A stretch of DNA of 64,000 nt from Rugalucina vietnamica (lineage: Eukaryota; Mollusca; Bivalvia; Lucinida; Lucinidae): assembly GCA_964017185.1 (NCBI GenBank), contig OZ024871.1:9478214-9542213 (forward strand), read 5' to 3'. The notes under the pieces are model-generated. The model made no database searches and was not told the origin of the DNA. It saw only the letters and a list, made by a program, of their open reading frames with translations. Positions 52,075 through 64,000 of this stretch are shown in pieces; positions within the stretch are counted from its first letter, which is position 1, and every line of letters begins with the position of its first letter. Both the position numbers and the translations under genes were made by a program.

Positions 52075-55000
52075 TCAAAATCGCAAATTCAAGCCACTTG
52101 GTAAAAATGAGGTGGGTGGGCATGCTTAATTGGCCATAATCGGAAAACCAGTTAACCGATCTCACTCAAACTTTGCATAAATGCTACACGTATAGTAAGT
52201 TTGCACAAAATACGTTCCTTTGATAGAATACAGCAAATTAAGGAATCAATTTAGGGTACACACTACTAAATATTCATGAGTACTCGCCCCGCCTTTTTCG
52301 GGGAGAGCATTTACTTTGTATTAGAGACAAAAATGACGTCACCTGTCAATAATCGTTGATTGATTTCCGCTGTGAAGTGTTTGTTTTAAAACTTGAAACA
52401 TGCGCCGTTTCGAATGCCATGTTTTAGTCGATAAATCCCGGTATCGGATGGGAACGGGACGGACTTTTCTGCATGAAGCCCTCTGAAGACCCACCCGCAT
52501 TACGAAACATGGTTTCTGAGGGTGCTTCCGTTTAACGGGACATAGCTTTGAATTGAGTAGGTAAACATGCTATTAATTTTCATTTAAATTAATGGGCTAT
52601 GATGAACGTTTAAAACGAGACCAGTCTTGTGAATTTTGTATGTCTAGTTTTCGAGCTAGGTGACAAAACGTTAACATTGTCACCTATGGAAAACCTAATG
52701 GTGAAATGCAACCTAAAGGGAGATTGACGAGACAAGACTATTGCTTGGCTTTTCCTCTCTCTTGCGAAAATTACTGACTACAGCCGGTATGTGTCTCTTC
52801 TTTTCTGGAAAACACTCTCTTCTGAATGAAATCCATACACAGAGTCCATGAGAAAGCGAAAAATTCATTGATTTTAGTGTCATTTTTGTAATGGGGTCCA
52901 AGCACTCGTTTTGTGGTCCTACAGTCTTTCACGTTGGGGTAGGGGGTGGGGATAAAGAAATGGCAAAGTGGCTCTTGTTGTTAATACTATGTAACAGCCA
53001 ACTTTTCCTGGAACGAAAGCAGTGTCATGTGGCTGTAACAAAATGCGACTTGGTAACATAGAAACTAATTTGATGTCGAAACTCGGCTTCAAGCAGAATC
53101 AAGCATCTACTGAGAACAGGCTTATTCGTGGCCTACTTATACATAAAATGTCATATTGCCAGTAAATCATTTGTCTCGTAAAGCTTGGGTTCGCTGTTTT
53201 ACTATGATCCATGTGAGTTTTACGCATTTTCACAGTCACATGGCTCATTTACCCCTTATAATGCATGGTTGCTATGGAAAATTCGTTGTTTTACAATTTT
53301 CCACAATAAAATGGGGGTATACAGGTCTAGAAAAAGTATGTCTGTAATACCAAAAAATACGTGGCTGGAACATTTCATCTGACATTTTGCATTGTCTAAA
53401 TATTCGTGTAACATTCTGAAGAATAAAATGATACATTAATAAAATACAATGCAAATTAGGTTAGATTTACTCAGCATTATTTCTCAAAATCGCAAATTAG
53501 AACAAATACGCTAAAATGAGGTGGGTGAGCATGTTTGCGAGTAAATGATTTGTATTGTAAGGAGTGTATGTGCTGTTTTACAAGGAATCATGTGTGTTTT
53601 ACGCATTTAGACAGTTATGTGGATCGTTTTACCTGTCATAACGCATGGTTGCTATGGAAAATTCGTATTTCCAATTTTCTTCAATAAATTGGGGGTATAC
53701 CTAGAAAATGTATGCTAATTATTGTGCACATGCGTTTTTTGAACATTTTATCTGATGTTTTGTGTTGTACACATATTTATGCAACATGTTGAAGAATAAC
53801 ATGATGCATAAATGGAATACAATACAAATTAGGGTCGATTTTCTTATCAGTATTTCTCAAAATCGCAAATTCAAGCCACTTGGTAAAAATGAGGTGGGTG
53901 GGCATGCTTAATTGGCCATAATCGGAAAACCAGTTAACCGATCTCACTCAAACTTTGCATAAATGCTACACGTATAGTAAGTTTGCACAAAATACGTTCC
54001 TTTGATAGAATACAGCAAATTAAGGAATCAATTTAGGGTACACACTACTAAATATTCATGAGTACTCGCCCCGCCTTTTTCGGGGAGAGCATTTACTTTG
54101 TATTAGAGACAAAAATGACGTCACCTGTCAATAATCGTTGATTGATTTCCGCTGTGAAGTGTTTGTTTTAAAACTTGAAACATGCGCCGTTTCGAATGCC
54201 ATGTTTTAGTCGATAAATCCCGGTATCGGATGGGAACGGGACGGACTTTTCTGCATGAAGCCCTCTGAAGACCCACCCGCATTACGAAACATGGTTTCTG
54301 AGGGTGCTTCCGTTTAACGGGACATAGCTTTGAATTGAGTAGGTAAACATGCTATTAATTTTCATTTAAATTAATGGGCTATGATGAACGTTTAAAATGA
54401 GACCAGTCTTGTGAATTTTGTATGTCTAGTTTTCGAGCTAGGTGACAAAACGTTAACATTGTCACCTATGGAAAACCTAATGGTGAAATGCAACCTAAAG
54501 GGAGATTGACGAGACAAGACTATTGCTTGGCTTTTCCTCTCTCTTGCGAAAATTACTGACTACAGCCGGTATGTGTCTCTTCTTTTCTGGAAAACACTCT
54601 CTTCTGAATGAAATCCATACACAGAGTCCATGAGAAAGCGAAAAATTCATTGATTTTAGTGTCATTTTTGTAATGGGGTCCAAGCACTCGTTTTGTGGTC
54701 CTACAGTCTTTCACGTTGGGGTAGGGGGTGGGGATAAAGAAATGGCAAAGTGGCTCTTGTTGTTAATACTATGTAACAGCCAACTTTTCCTGGAACGAAA
54801 GCAGTGTCATGTGGCTGTAACAAAATGCGACTTGGTAACATAGAAACTAATTTGATGTCGAAACTCGGCTTCAAGCAGAATCAAGCATCTACTGAGAACA
54901 GGCTTATTCGTGGCCTACTTATACATAAAATGTCATATTGCCAGTAAATCATTTGTCTCGTAAAGCTTGGGTTCGCTGTTTTACTATGATCCATGTGAGT

Positions 55001-58000
55001 TTTACGCATTTTCACAGTCACATGGCTCATTTACCCCTTATAATGCATGGTTGCTATGGAAAATTCGTTGTTTTACAATTTTCCACAATAAAATGGGGGT
55101 ATACAGGTCTAGAAAAAGTATGTCTGTAATACCAAAAAATACGTGGCTGGAACATTTCATCTGACATTTTGCATTGTCTAAATATTCGTGTAACATTCTG
55201 AAGAATAAAATGATACATTAATAAAATACAATGCAAATTAGGTTAGATTTACTCAGCATTATTTCTCAAAATCGCAAATTAGAACAAATACGCTAAAATG
55301 AGGTGGGTGAGCATGTTTGCGAGTAAATGATTTGTATTGTAAGGAGTGTATGTGCTGTTTTACAAGGAATCATGTGTGTTTTACGCATTTAGACAGTTAT
55401 GTGGATCGTTTTACCTGTCATAACGCATGGTTGCTATGGAAAATTCGTATTTCCAATTTTCTTCAATAAATTGGGGGTATACCTAGAAAATGTATGCTAA
55501 TTATTGTGCACATGCGTTTTTTGAACATTTTATCTGATGTTTTGTGTTGTACACATATTTATGCAACATGTTGAAGAATAACATGATGCATAAATGGAAT
55601 ACAATACAAATTAGGGTCGATTTTCTTATCAGTATTTCTCAAAATCGCAAATTCAAGCCACTTGGTAAAAATGAGGTGGGTGGGCATGCTTAATTGGCCA
55701 TAATCGGAAAACCAGTTAACCGATCTCACTCAAACTTTGCATAAATGCTACACGTATAGTAAGTTTGCACAAAATACGTTCCTTTGATAGAATACAGCAA
55801 ATTAAGGAATCAATTTAGGGTACACACTACTAAATATTCATGAGTACTCGCCCCGCCTTTTTCGGGGAGAGCATTTACTTTGTATTAGAGACAAAAATGA
55901 CGTCACCTGTCAATAATCGTTGATTGATTTCCGCTGTGAAGTGTTTGTTTTAAAACTTGAAACATGCGCCGTTTCGAATGCCATGTTTTAGTCGATAAAT
56001 CCCGGTATCGGATGGGAACGGGACGGACTTTTCTGCATGAAGCCCTCTGAAGACCCACCCGCATTACGAAACATGGTTTCTGAGGGTGCTTCCGTTTAAC
56101 GGGACATAGCTTTGAATTGAGTAGGTAAACATGCTATTAATTTTCATTTAAATTAATGGGCTATGATGAACGTTTAAAATGAGACCAGTCTTGTGAATTT
56201 TGTATGTCTAGTTTTCGAGCTAGGTGACAAAACGTTAACATTGTCACCTATGGAAAACCTAATGGTGAAATGCAACCTAAAGGGAGATTGACGAGACAAG
56301 ACTATTGCTTGGCTTTTCCTCTCTCTTGCGAAAATTACTGACTACAGCCGGTATGTGTCTCTTCTTTTCTGGAAAACACTCTCTTCTGAATGAAATCCAT
56401 ACACAGAGTCCATGAGAAAGCGAAAAATTCATTGATTTTAGTGTCATTTTTGTAATGGGGTCCAAGCACTCGTTTTGTGGTCCTACAGTCTTTCACGTTG
56501 GGGTAGGGGGTGGGGATAAAGAAATGGCAAAGTGGCTCTTGTTGTTAATACTATGTAACAGCCAACTTTTCCTGGAACGAAAGCAGTGTCATGTGGCTGT
56601 AACAAAATGCGACTTGGTAACATAGAAACTAATTTGATGTCGAAACTCGGCTTCAAGCAGAATCAAGCATCTACTGAGAACAGGCTTATTCGTGGCCTAC
56701 TTATACATAAAATGTCATATTGCCAGTAAATCATTTGTCTCGTAAAGCTTGGGTTCGCTGTTTTACTATGATCCATGTGAGTTTTACGCATTTTCACAGT
56801 CACATGGCTCATTTACCCCTTATAATGCATGGTTGCTATGGAAAATTCGTTGTTTTACAATTTTCCACAATAAAATGGGGGTATACAGGTCTAGAAAAAG
56901 TATGTCTGTAATACCAAAAAATACGTGGCTGGAACATTTCATCTGACATTTTGCATTGTCTAAATATTCGTGTAACATTCTGAAGAATAAAATGATACAT
57001 TAATAAAATACAATGCAAATTAGGTGAGATTTACTCAGCATTATTTCTCAAAATCGCAAATTAGAACAAATACGCTAAAATGAGGTGGGTGAGCATGTTT
57101 GCGAGTAAATGATTTGTATTGTAAGGAGTGTATGTGCTGTTTTACAAGGAATCATGTGTGTTTTACGCATTTAGACAGTTATGTGGATCGTTTTACCTGT
57201 CATAACGCATGGTTGCTATGGAAAATTCGTATTTCCAATTTTCTTCAATAAATTGGGGGTATACCTAGAAAATGTATGCTAATTATTGTGCACATGCGTT
57301 TTTTGAACATTTTATCTGATGTTTTGTGTTGTACACATATTTATGCAACATGTTGAAGAATAACATGATGCATAAATGGAATACAATACAAATTAGGGTC
57401 GATTTTCTTATCAGTATTTCTCAAAATCGCAAATTCAAGCCACTTGGTAAAAATGAGGTGGGTGGGCATGCTTAATTGGCCATAATCGGAAAACCAGTTA
57501 ACCGATCTCACTCAAACTTTGCATAAATGCTACACGTATAGTAAGTTTGCACAAAATACGTTCCTTTGATAGAATACAGCAAATTAAGGAATCAATTTAG
57601 GGTACACACTACTAAATATTCATGAGTACTCGCCCCGCCTTTTTCGGGGAGAGCATTTACTTTGTATTAGAGACAAAAATGACGTCACCTGTCAATAATC
57701 GTTGATTGATTTCCGCTGTGAAGTGTTTGTTTTAAAACTTGAAACATGCGCCGTTTCGAATGCCATGTTTTAGTCGATAAATCCCGGTATCGGATGGGAA
57801 CGGGACGGACTTTTCTGCATGAAGCCCTCTGAAGACCCACCCGCATTACGAAACATGGTTTCTGAGGGTGCTTCCGTTTAACGGGACATAGCTTTGAATT
57901 GAGTAGGTAAACATGCTATTAATTTTCATTTAAATTAATGGGCTATGATGAACGTTTAAAATGAGACCAGTCTTGTGAATTTTGTATGTCTAGTTTTCGA

Positions 58001-61000
58001 GCTAGGTGACAAAACGTTAACATTGTCACCTATGGAAAACCTAATGGTGAAATGCAACCTAAAGGGAGATTGACGAGACAAGACTATTGCTTGGCTTTTC
58101 CTCTCTCTTGCGAAAATTACTGACTACAGCCGGTATGTGTCTCTTCTTTTCTGGAAAACACTCTCTTCTGAATGAAATCCATACACAGAGTCCATGAGAA
58201 AGCGAAAAATTCATTGATTTTAGTGTCATTTTTGTAATGGGGTCCAAGCACTCGTTTTGTGGTCCTACAGTCTTTCACGTTGGGGTAGGGGGTGGGGATA
58301 AAGAAATGGCAAAGTGGCTCTTGTTGTTAATACTATGTAACAGCCAACTTTTCCTGGAACGAAAGCAGTGTCATGTGGCTGTAACAAAATGCGACTTGGT
58401 AACATAGAAACTAATTTGATGTCGAAACTCGGCTTCAAGCAGAATCAAGCATCTACTGAGAACAGGCTTATTCGTGGCCTACTTATACATAAAATGTCAT
58501 ATTGCCAGTAAATCATTTGTCTCGTAAAGCTTGGGTTCGCTGTTTTACTATGATCCATGTGAGTTTTACGCATTTTCACAGTCACATGGCTCATTTACCC
58601 CTTATAATGCATGGTTGCTATGGAAAATTCGTTGTTTTACAATTTTCCACAATAAAATGGGGGTATACAGGTCTAGAAAAAGTATGTCTGTAATACCAAA
58701 AAATACGTGGCTGGAACATTTCATCTGACATTTTGCATTGTCTAAATATTCGTGTAACATTCTGAAGAATAAAATGATACATTAATAAAATACAATGCAA
58801 ATTAGGTTAGATTTACTCAGCATTATTTCTCAAAATCGCAAATTAGAACAAATACGCTAAAATGAGGTGGGTGAGCATGTTTGCGAGTAAATGATTTGTA
58901 TTGTAAGGAGTGTATGTGCTGTTTTACAAGGAATCATGTGTGTTTTACGCATTTAGACAGTTATGTGGATCGTTTTACCTGTCATAACGCATGGTTGCTA
59001 TGGAAAATTCGTATTTCCAATTTTCTTCAATAAATTGGGGGTATACCTAGAAAATGTATGCTAATTATTGTGCACATGCGTTTTTTGAACATTTTATCTG
59101 ATGTTTTGTGTTGTACACATATTTATGCAACATGTTGAAGAATAACATGATGCATAAATGGAATACAATACAAATTAGGGTCGATTTTCTTATCAGTATT
59201 TCTCAAAATCGCAAATTCAAGCCACTTGGTAAAAATGAGGTGGGTGGGCATGCTTAATTGGCCATAATCGGAAAACCAGTTAACCGATCTCACTCAAACT
59301 TTGCATAAATGCTACACGTATAGTAAGTTTGCACAAAATACGTTCCTTTGATAGAATACAGCAAATTAAGGAATCAATTTAGGGTACACACTACTAAATA
59401 TTCATGAGTACTCGCCCCGCCTTTTTCGGGGAGAGCATTTACTTTGTATTAGAGACAAAAATGACGTCACCTGTCAATAATCGTTGATTGATTTCCGCTG
59501 TGAAGTGTTTGTTTTAAAACTTGAAACATGCGCCGTTTCGAATGCCATGTTTTAGTCGATAAATCCCGGTATCGGATGGGAACGGGACGGACTTTTCTGC
59601 ATGAAGCCCTCTGAAGACCCACCCGCATTACGAAACATGGTTTCTGAGGGTGCTTCCGTTTAACGGGACATAGCTTTGAATTGAGTAGGTAAACATGCTA
59701 TTAATTTTCATTTAAATTAATGGGCTATGATGAACGTTTAAAATGAGACCAGTCTTGTGAATTTTGTATGTCTAGTTTTCGAGCTAGGTGACAAAACGTT
59801 AACATTGTCACCTATGGAAAACCTAATGGTGAAATGCAACCTAAAGGGAGATTGACGAGACAAGACTATTGCTTGGCTTTTCCTCTCTCTTGCGAAAATT
59901 ACTGACTACAGCCGGTATGTGTCTCTTCTTTTCTGGAAAACACTCTCTTCTGAATGAAATCCATACACAGAGTCCATGAGAAAGCGAAAAATTCATTGAT
60001 TTTAGTGTCATTTTTGTAATGGGGTCCAAGCACTCGTTTTGTGGTCCTACAGTCTTTCACGTTGGGGTAGGGGGTGGGGATAAAGAAATGGCAAAGTGGC
60101 TCTTGTTGTTAATACTATGTAACAGCCAACTTTTCCTGGAACGAAAGCAGTGTCATGTGGCTGTAACAAAATGCGACTTGGTAACATAGAAACTAATTTG
60201 ATGTCGAAACTCGGCTTCAAGCAGAATCAAGCATCTACTGAGAACAGGCTTATTCGTGGCCTACTTATACATAAAATGTCATATTGCCAGTAAATCATTT
60301 GTCTCGTAAAGCTTGGGTTCGCTGTTTTACTATGATCCATGTGAGTTTTACGCATTTTCACAGTCACATGGCTCATTTACCCCTTATAATGCATGGTTGC
60401 TATGGAAAATTCGTTGTTTTACAATTTTCCACAATAAAATGGGGGTATACAGGTCTAGAAAAAGTATGTCTGTAATACCAAAAAATACGTGGCTGGAACA
60501 TTTCATCTGACATTTTGCATTGTCTAAATATTCGTGTAACATTCTGAAGAATAAAATGATACATTAATAAAATACAATGCAAATTAGGTTAGATTTACTC
60601 AGCATTATTTCTCAAAATCGCAAATTAGAACAAATACGCTAAAATGAGGTGGGTGAGCATGTTTGCGAGTAAATGATTTGTATTGTAAGGAGTGTATGTG
60701 CTGTTTTACAAGGAATCATGTGTGTTTTACGCATTTAGACAGTTATGTGGATCGTTTTACCTGTCATAACGCATGGTTGCTATGGAAAATTCGTATTTCC
60801 AATTTTCTTCAATAAATTGGGGGTATACCTAGAAAATGTATGCTAATTATTGTGCACATGCGTTTTTTGAACATTTTATCTGATGTTTTGTGTTGTACAC
60901 ATATTTATGCAACATGTTGAAGAATAACATGATGCATAAATGGAATACAATACAAATTAGGGTCGATTTTCTTATCAGTATTTCTCAAAATCGCAAATTC

Positions 61001-64000
61001 AAGCCACTTGGTAAAAATGAGGTGGGTGGGCATGCTTAATTGGCCATAATCGGAAAACCAGTTAACCGATCTCACTCAAACTTTGCATAAATGCTACACG
61101 TATAGTAAGTTTGCACAAAATACGTTCCTTTGATAGAATACAGCAAATTAAGGAATCAATTTAGGGTACACACTACTAAATATTCATGAGTACTCGCCCC
61201 GCCTTTTTCGGGGAGAGCATTTACTTTGTATTAGAGACAAAAATGACGTCACCTGTCAATAATCGTTGATTGATTTCCGCTGTGAAGTGTTTGTTTTAAA
61301 ACTTGAAACATGCGCCGTTTCGAATGCCATGTTTTAGTCGATAAATCCCGGTATCGGATGGGAACGGGACGGACTTTTCTGCATGAAGCCCTCTGAAGAC
61401 CCACCCGCATTACGAAACATGGTTTCTGAGGGTGCTTCCGTTTAACGGGACATAGCTTTGAATCGAGTAGGTAAACATGCTATTAATTTTCATTTAAATT
61501 AATGGGCTATGATGAACGTTTAAAATGAGACCAGTCTTGTGAATTTTGTATGTCTAGTTTTCGAGCTAGGTGACAAAACGTTAACATTGTCACCTATGGA
61601 AAACCTAATGGTGAAATGCAACCTAAAGGGAGATTGACGAGACAAGACTATTGCTTGGCTTTTCCTCTCTCTTGCGAAAATTACTGACTACAGCCGGTAT
61701 GTGTCTCTTCTTTTCTGGAAAACACTCTCTTCTGAATGAAATCCATACACAGAGTCCATGAGAAAGCGAAAAATTCATTGATTTTAGTGTCATTTTTGTA
61801 ATGGGGTCCAAGCACTCGTTTTGTGGTCCTACAGTCTTTCACGTTGGGGTAGGGGGTGGGGATAAAGAAATGGCAAAGTGGCTCTTGTTGTTAATACTAT
61901 GTAACAGCCAACTTTTCCTGGAACGAAAGCAGTGTCATGTGGCTGTAACAAAATGCGACTTGGTAACATAGAAACTAATTTGATGTCGAAACTCGGCTTC
62001 AAGCAGAATCAAGCATCTACTGAGAACAGGCTTATTCGTGGCCTACTTATACATAAAATGTCATATTGCCAGTAAATCATTTGTCTCGTAAAGCTTGGGT
62101 TCGCTGTTTTACTATGATCCATGTGAGTTTTACGCATTTTCACAGTCACATGGCTCATTTACCCCTTATAATGCATGGTTGCTATGGAAAATTCGTTGTT
62201 TTACAATTTTCCACAATAAAATGGGGGTATACAGGTCTAGAAAAAGTATGTCTGTAATACCAAAAAATACGTGGCTGGAACATTTCATCTGACATTTTGC
62301 ATTGTCTAAATATTCGTGTAACATTCTGAAGAATAAAATGATACATTAATAAAATACAATGCAAATTAGGTTAGATTTACTCAGCATTATTTCTCAAAAT
62401 CGCAAATTAGAACAAATACGCTAAAATGAGGTGGGTGAGCATGTTTGCGAGTAAATGATTTGTATTGTAAGGAGTGTATGTGCTGTTTTACAAGGAATCA
62501 TGTGTGTTTTACGCATTTAGACAGTTATGTGGATCGTTTTACCTGTCATAACGCATGGTTGCTATGGAAAATTCGTATTTCCAATTTTCTTCAATAAATT
62601 GGGGGTATACCTAGAAAATGTATGCTAATTATTGTGCACATGCGTTTTTTGAACATTTTATCTGATGTTTTGTGTTGTACACATATTTATGCAACATGTT
62701 GAAGAATAACATGATGCATAAATGGAATACAATACAAATTAGGGTCGATTTTCTTATCAGTATTTCTCAAAATCGCAAATTCAAGCCACTTGGTAAAAAT
62801 GAGGTGGGTGGGCATGCTTAATTGGCCATAATCGGAAAACCAGTTAACCGATCTCACTCAAACTTTGCATAAATGCTACACGTATAGTAAGTTTGCACAA
62901 AATACGTTCCTTTGATAGAATACAGCAAATTAAGGAATCAATTTAGGGTACACACTACTAAATATTCATGAGTACTCGCCCCGCCTTTTTCGGGGAGAGC
63001 ATTTACTTTGTATTAGAGACAAAAATGACGTCACCTGTCAATAATCGTTGATTGATTTCCGCTGTGAAGTGTTTGTTTTAAAACTTGAAACATGCGCCGT
63101 TTCGAATGCCATGTTTTAGTCGATAAATCCCGGTATCGGATGGGAACGGGACGGACTTTTCTGCATGAAGCCCTCTGAAGACCCACCCGCATTACGAAAC
63201 ATGGTTTCTGAGGGTGCTTCCGTTTAACGGGACATAGCTTTGAATTGAGTAGGTAAACATGCTATTAATTTTCATTTAAATTAATGGGCTATGATGAACG
63301 TTTAAAATGAGACCAGTCTTGTGAATTTTGTATGTCTAGTTTTCGAGCTAGGTGACAAAACGTTAACATTGTCACCTATGGAAAACCTAATGGTGAAATG
63401 CAACCTAAAGGGAGATTGACGAGACAAGACTATTGCTTGGCTTTTCCTCTCTCTTGCGAAAATTACTGACTACAGCCGGTATGTGTCTCTTCTTTTCTGG
63501 AAAACACTCTCTTCTGAATGAAATCCATACACAGAGTCCATGAGAAAGCGAAAAATTCATTGATTTTAGTGTCATTTTTGTAATGGGGTCCAAGCACTCG
63601 TTTTGTGGTCCTACAGTCTTTCACGTTGGGGTAGGGGGTGGGGATAAAGAAATGGCAAAGTGGCTCTTGTTGTTAATACTATGTAACAGCCAACTTTTCC
63701 TGGAACGAAAGCAGTGTCATGTGGCTGTAACAAAATGCGACTTGGTAACATAGAAACTAATTTGATGTCGAAACTCGGCTTCAAGCAGAATCAAGCATCT
63801 ACTGAGAACAGGCTTATTCGTGGCCTACTTATACATAAAATGTCATATTGCCAGTAAATCATTTGTCTCGTAAAGCTTGGGTTCGCTGTTTTACTATGAT
63901 CCATGTGAGTTTTACGCATTTTCACAGTCACATGGCTCATTTACCCCTTATAATGCATGGTTGCTATGGAAAATTCGTTGTTTTACAATTTTCCACAATA
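52075..64000. repeat. Higher-order repeat copy 4, cut by window edge
   Basis: Six full units start at 52075, 53857, 55639, 57421, 59203 and 60985, then an incomplete one at 62767. Private differences are T to C at 52616 (unit position 542), T to G at 57026 (1388) and T to C at 61464 (480). If the 9+1 pattern holds, the next short unit would begin at 68113 in this numbering, outside the window, so membership in a fourth identical HOR is inferred from phase only. Confidence 0.8.
62767..64000. repeat. Satellite unit cut by the right window edge
   Basis: Unit positions 1-1234 are present. The 462 bp segment is intact, so this is a full-type unit. It ends within the first subrepeat. Confidence 0.95.

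Larger units (their letters stand above)
1..64000. repeat. Satellite array, 1,782 bp unit, fills the window
   Basis: The sequence starting TCAAAATCGCAAATTC at position 1 returns at 1783, 3565, 5347 and so on, always in the same orientation and with no intervening DNA. There are 33 units of 1,782 bp, 3 of 1,320 bp and a last one cut at 1,234 bp. Copies are identical except for about 11 single-base changes seen by eye. The array extends beyond both edges. No open frame exceeds 65 codons on either strand, and I recognise no RNA gene, so the whole window is without genes. The unit start used here is arbitrary; a more natural phase is 51-1832, which keeps the internal subrepeats whole. I do not recognise the satellite family. 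Confidence 0.98.

Noticed and set aside
1-64000. CRISPR array or bacterial tandem repeat
   Set aside because: The unit is 1,782 bp without short repeat-spacer structure, and no coding genes surround it. The scale and gene-free content fit a eukaryotic satellite.

Overview
The whole 64 kb window is one uninterrupted, head-to-tail array of a single noncoding satellite. The basic unit is 1,782 bp and AT-rich. The window holds 37 units: 33 full, 3 shortened (1,320 bp) and 1 cut by the right window edge. Both edges lie inside the array, so no flanking DNA is visible. I see no protein-coding gene, tRNA, rRNA, insertion sequence or CRISPR array. The longest open frame in any unit is 65 codons. A very large, near-identical, gene-free tandem array points to a eukaryotic nuclear genome (centromeric, pericentromeric or other heterochromatic satellite, or a large macrosatellite). 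I cannot name the species.

The array has a second, larger period. Nine full units are followed by one short unit, giving a 17,358 bp higher-order repeat (HOR). Three complete HOR copies occupy 1-17358, 17359-34716 and 34717-52074; a fourth begins at 52075 and is cut at 64000. The short unit has lost the same 462 bp (unit positions 180-641) each time, with the same breakpoint. Between copies I found by eye only 11 single-base differences. Each occurs in one unit only and none recurs at the same place in another HOR copy.

Each full unit has two parts, using unit position = window position in the first copy. Positions 51-1080 are single-copy sequence. Positions 1081-1832 (running 50 bp into the next unit) are two diverged tandem copies of a 373-379 bp subrepeat. 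The single-copy part contains a CpG-denser stretch (about 211-465) with a perfect palindromic CRE (TGACGTCA), a TTTTAAAA palindrome, an imperfect 15-pair hairpin and two perfect inverted repeats. Almost all of this lies inside the 462 bp missing from every tenth unit. Any promoter or structural role for it is inference.

The main points of interest are the strict 9+1 HOR, its extreme homogeneity (very recent amplification, rolling-circle origin or assembly artefact), and the periodic loss of the most structured segment of the unit.
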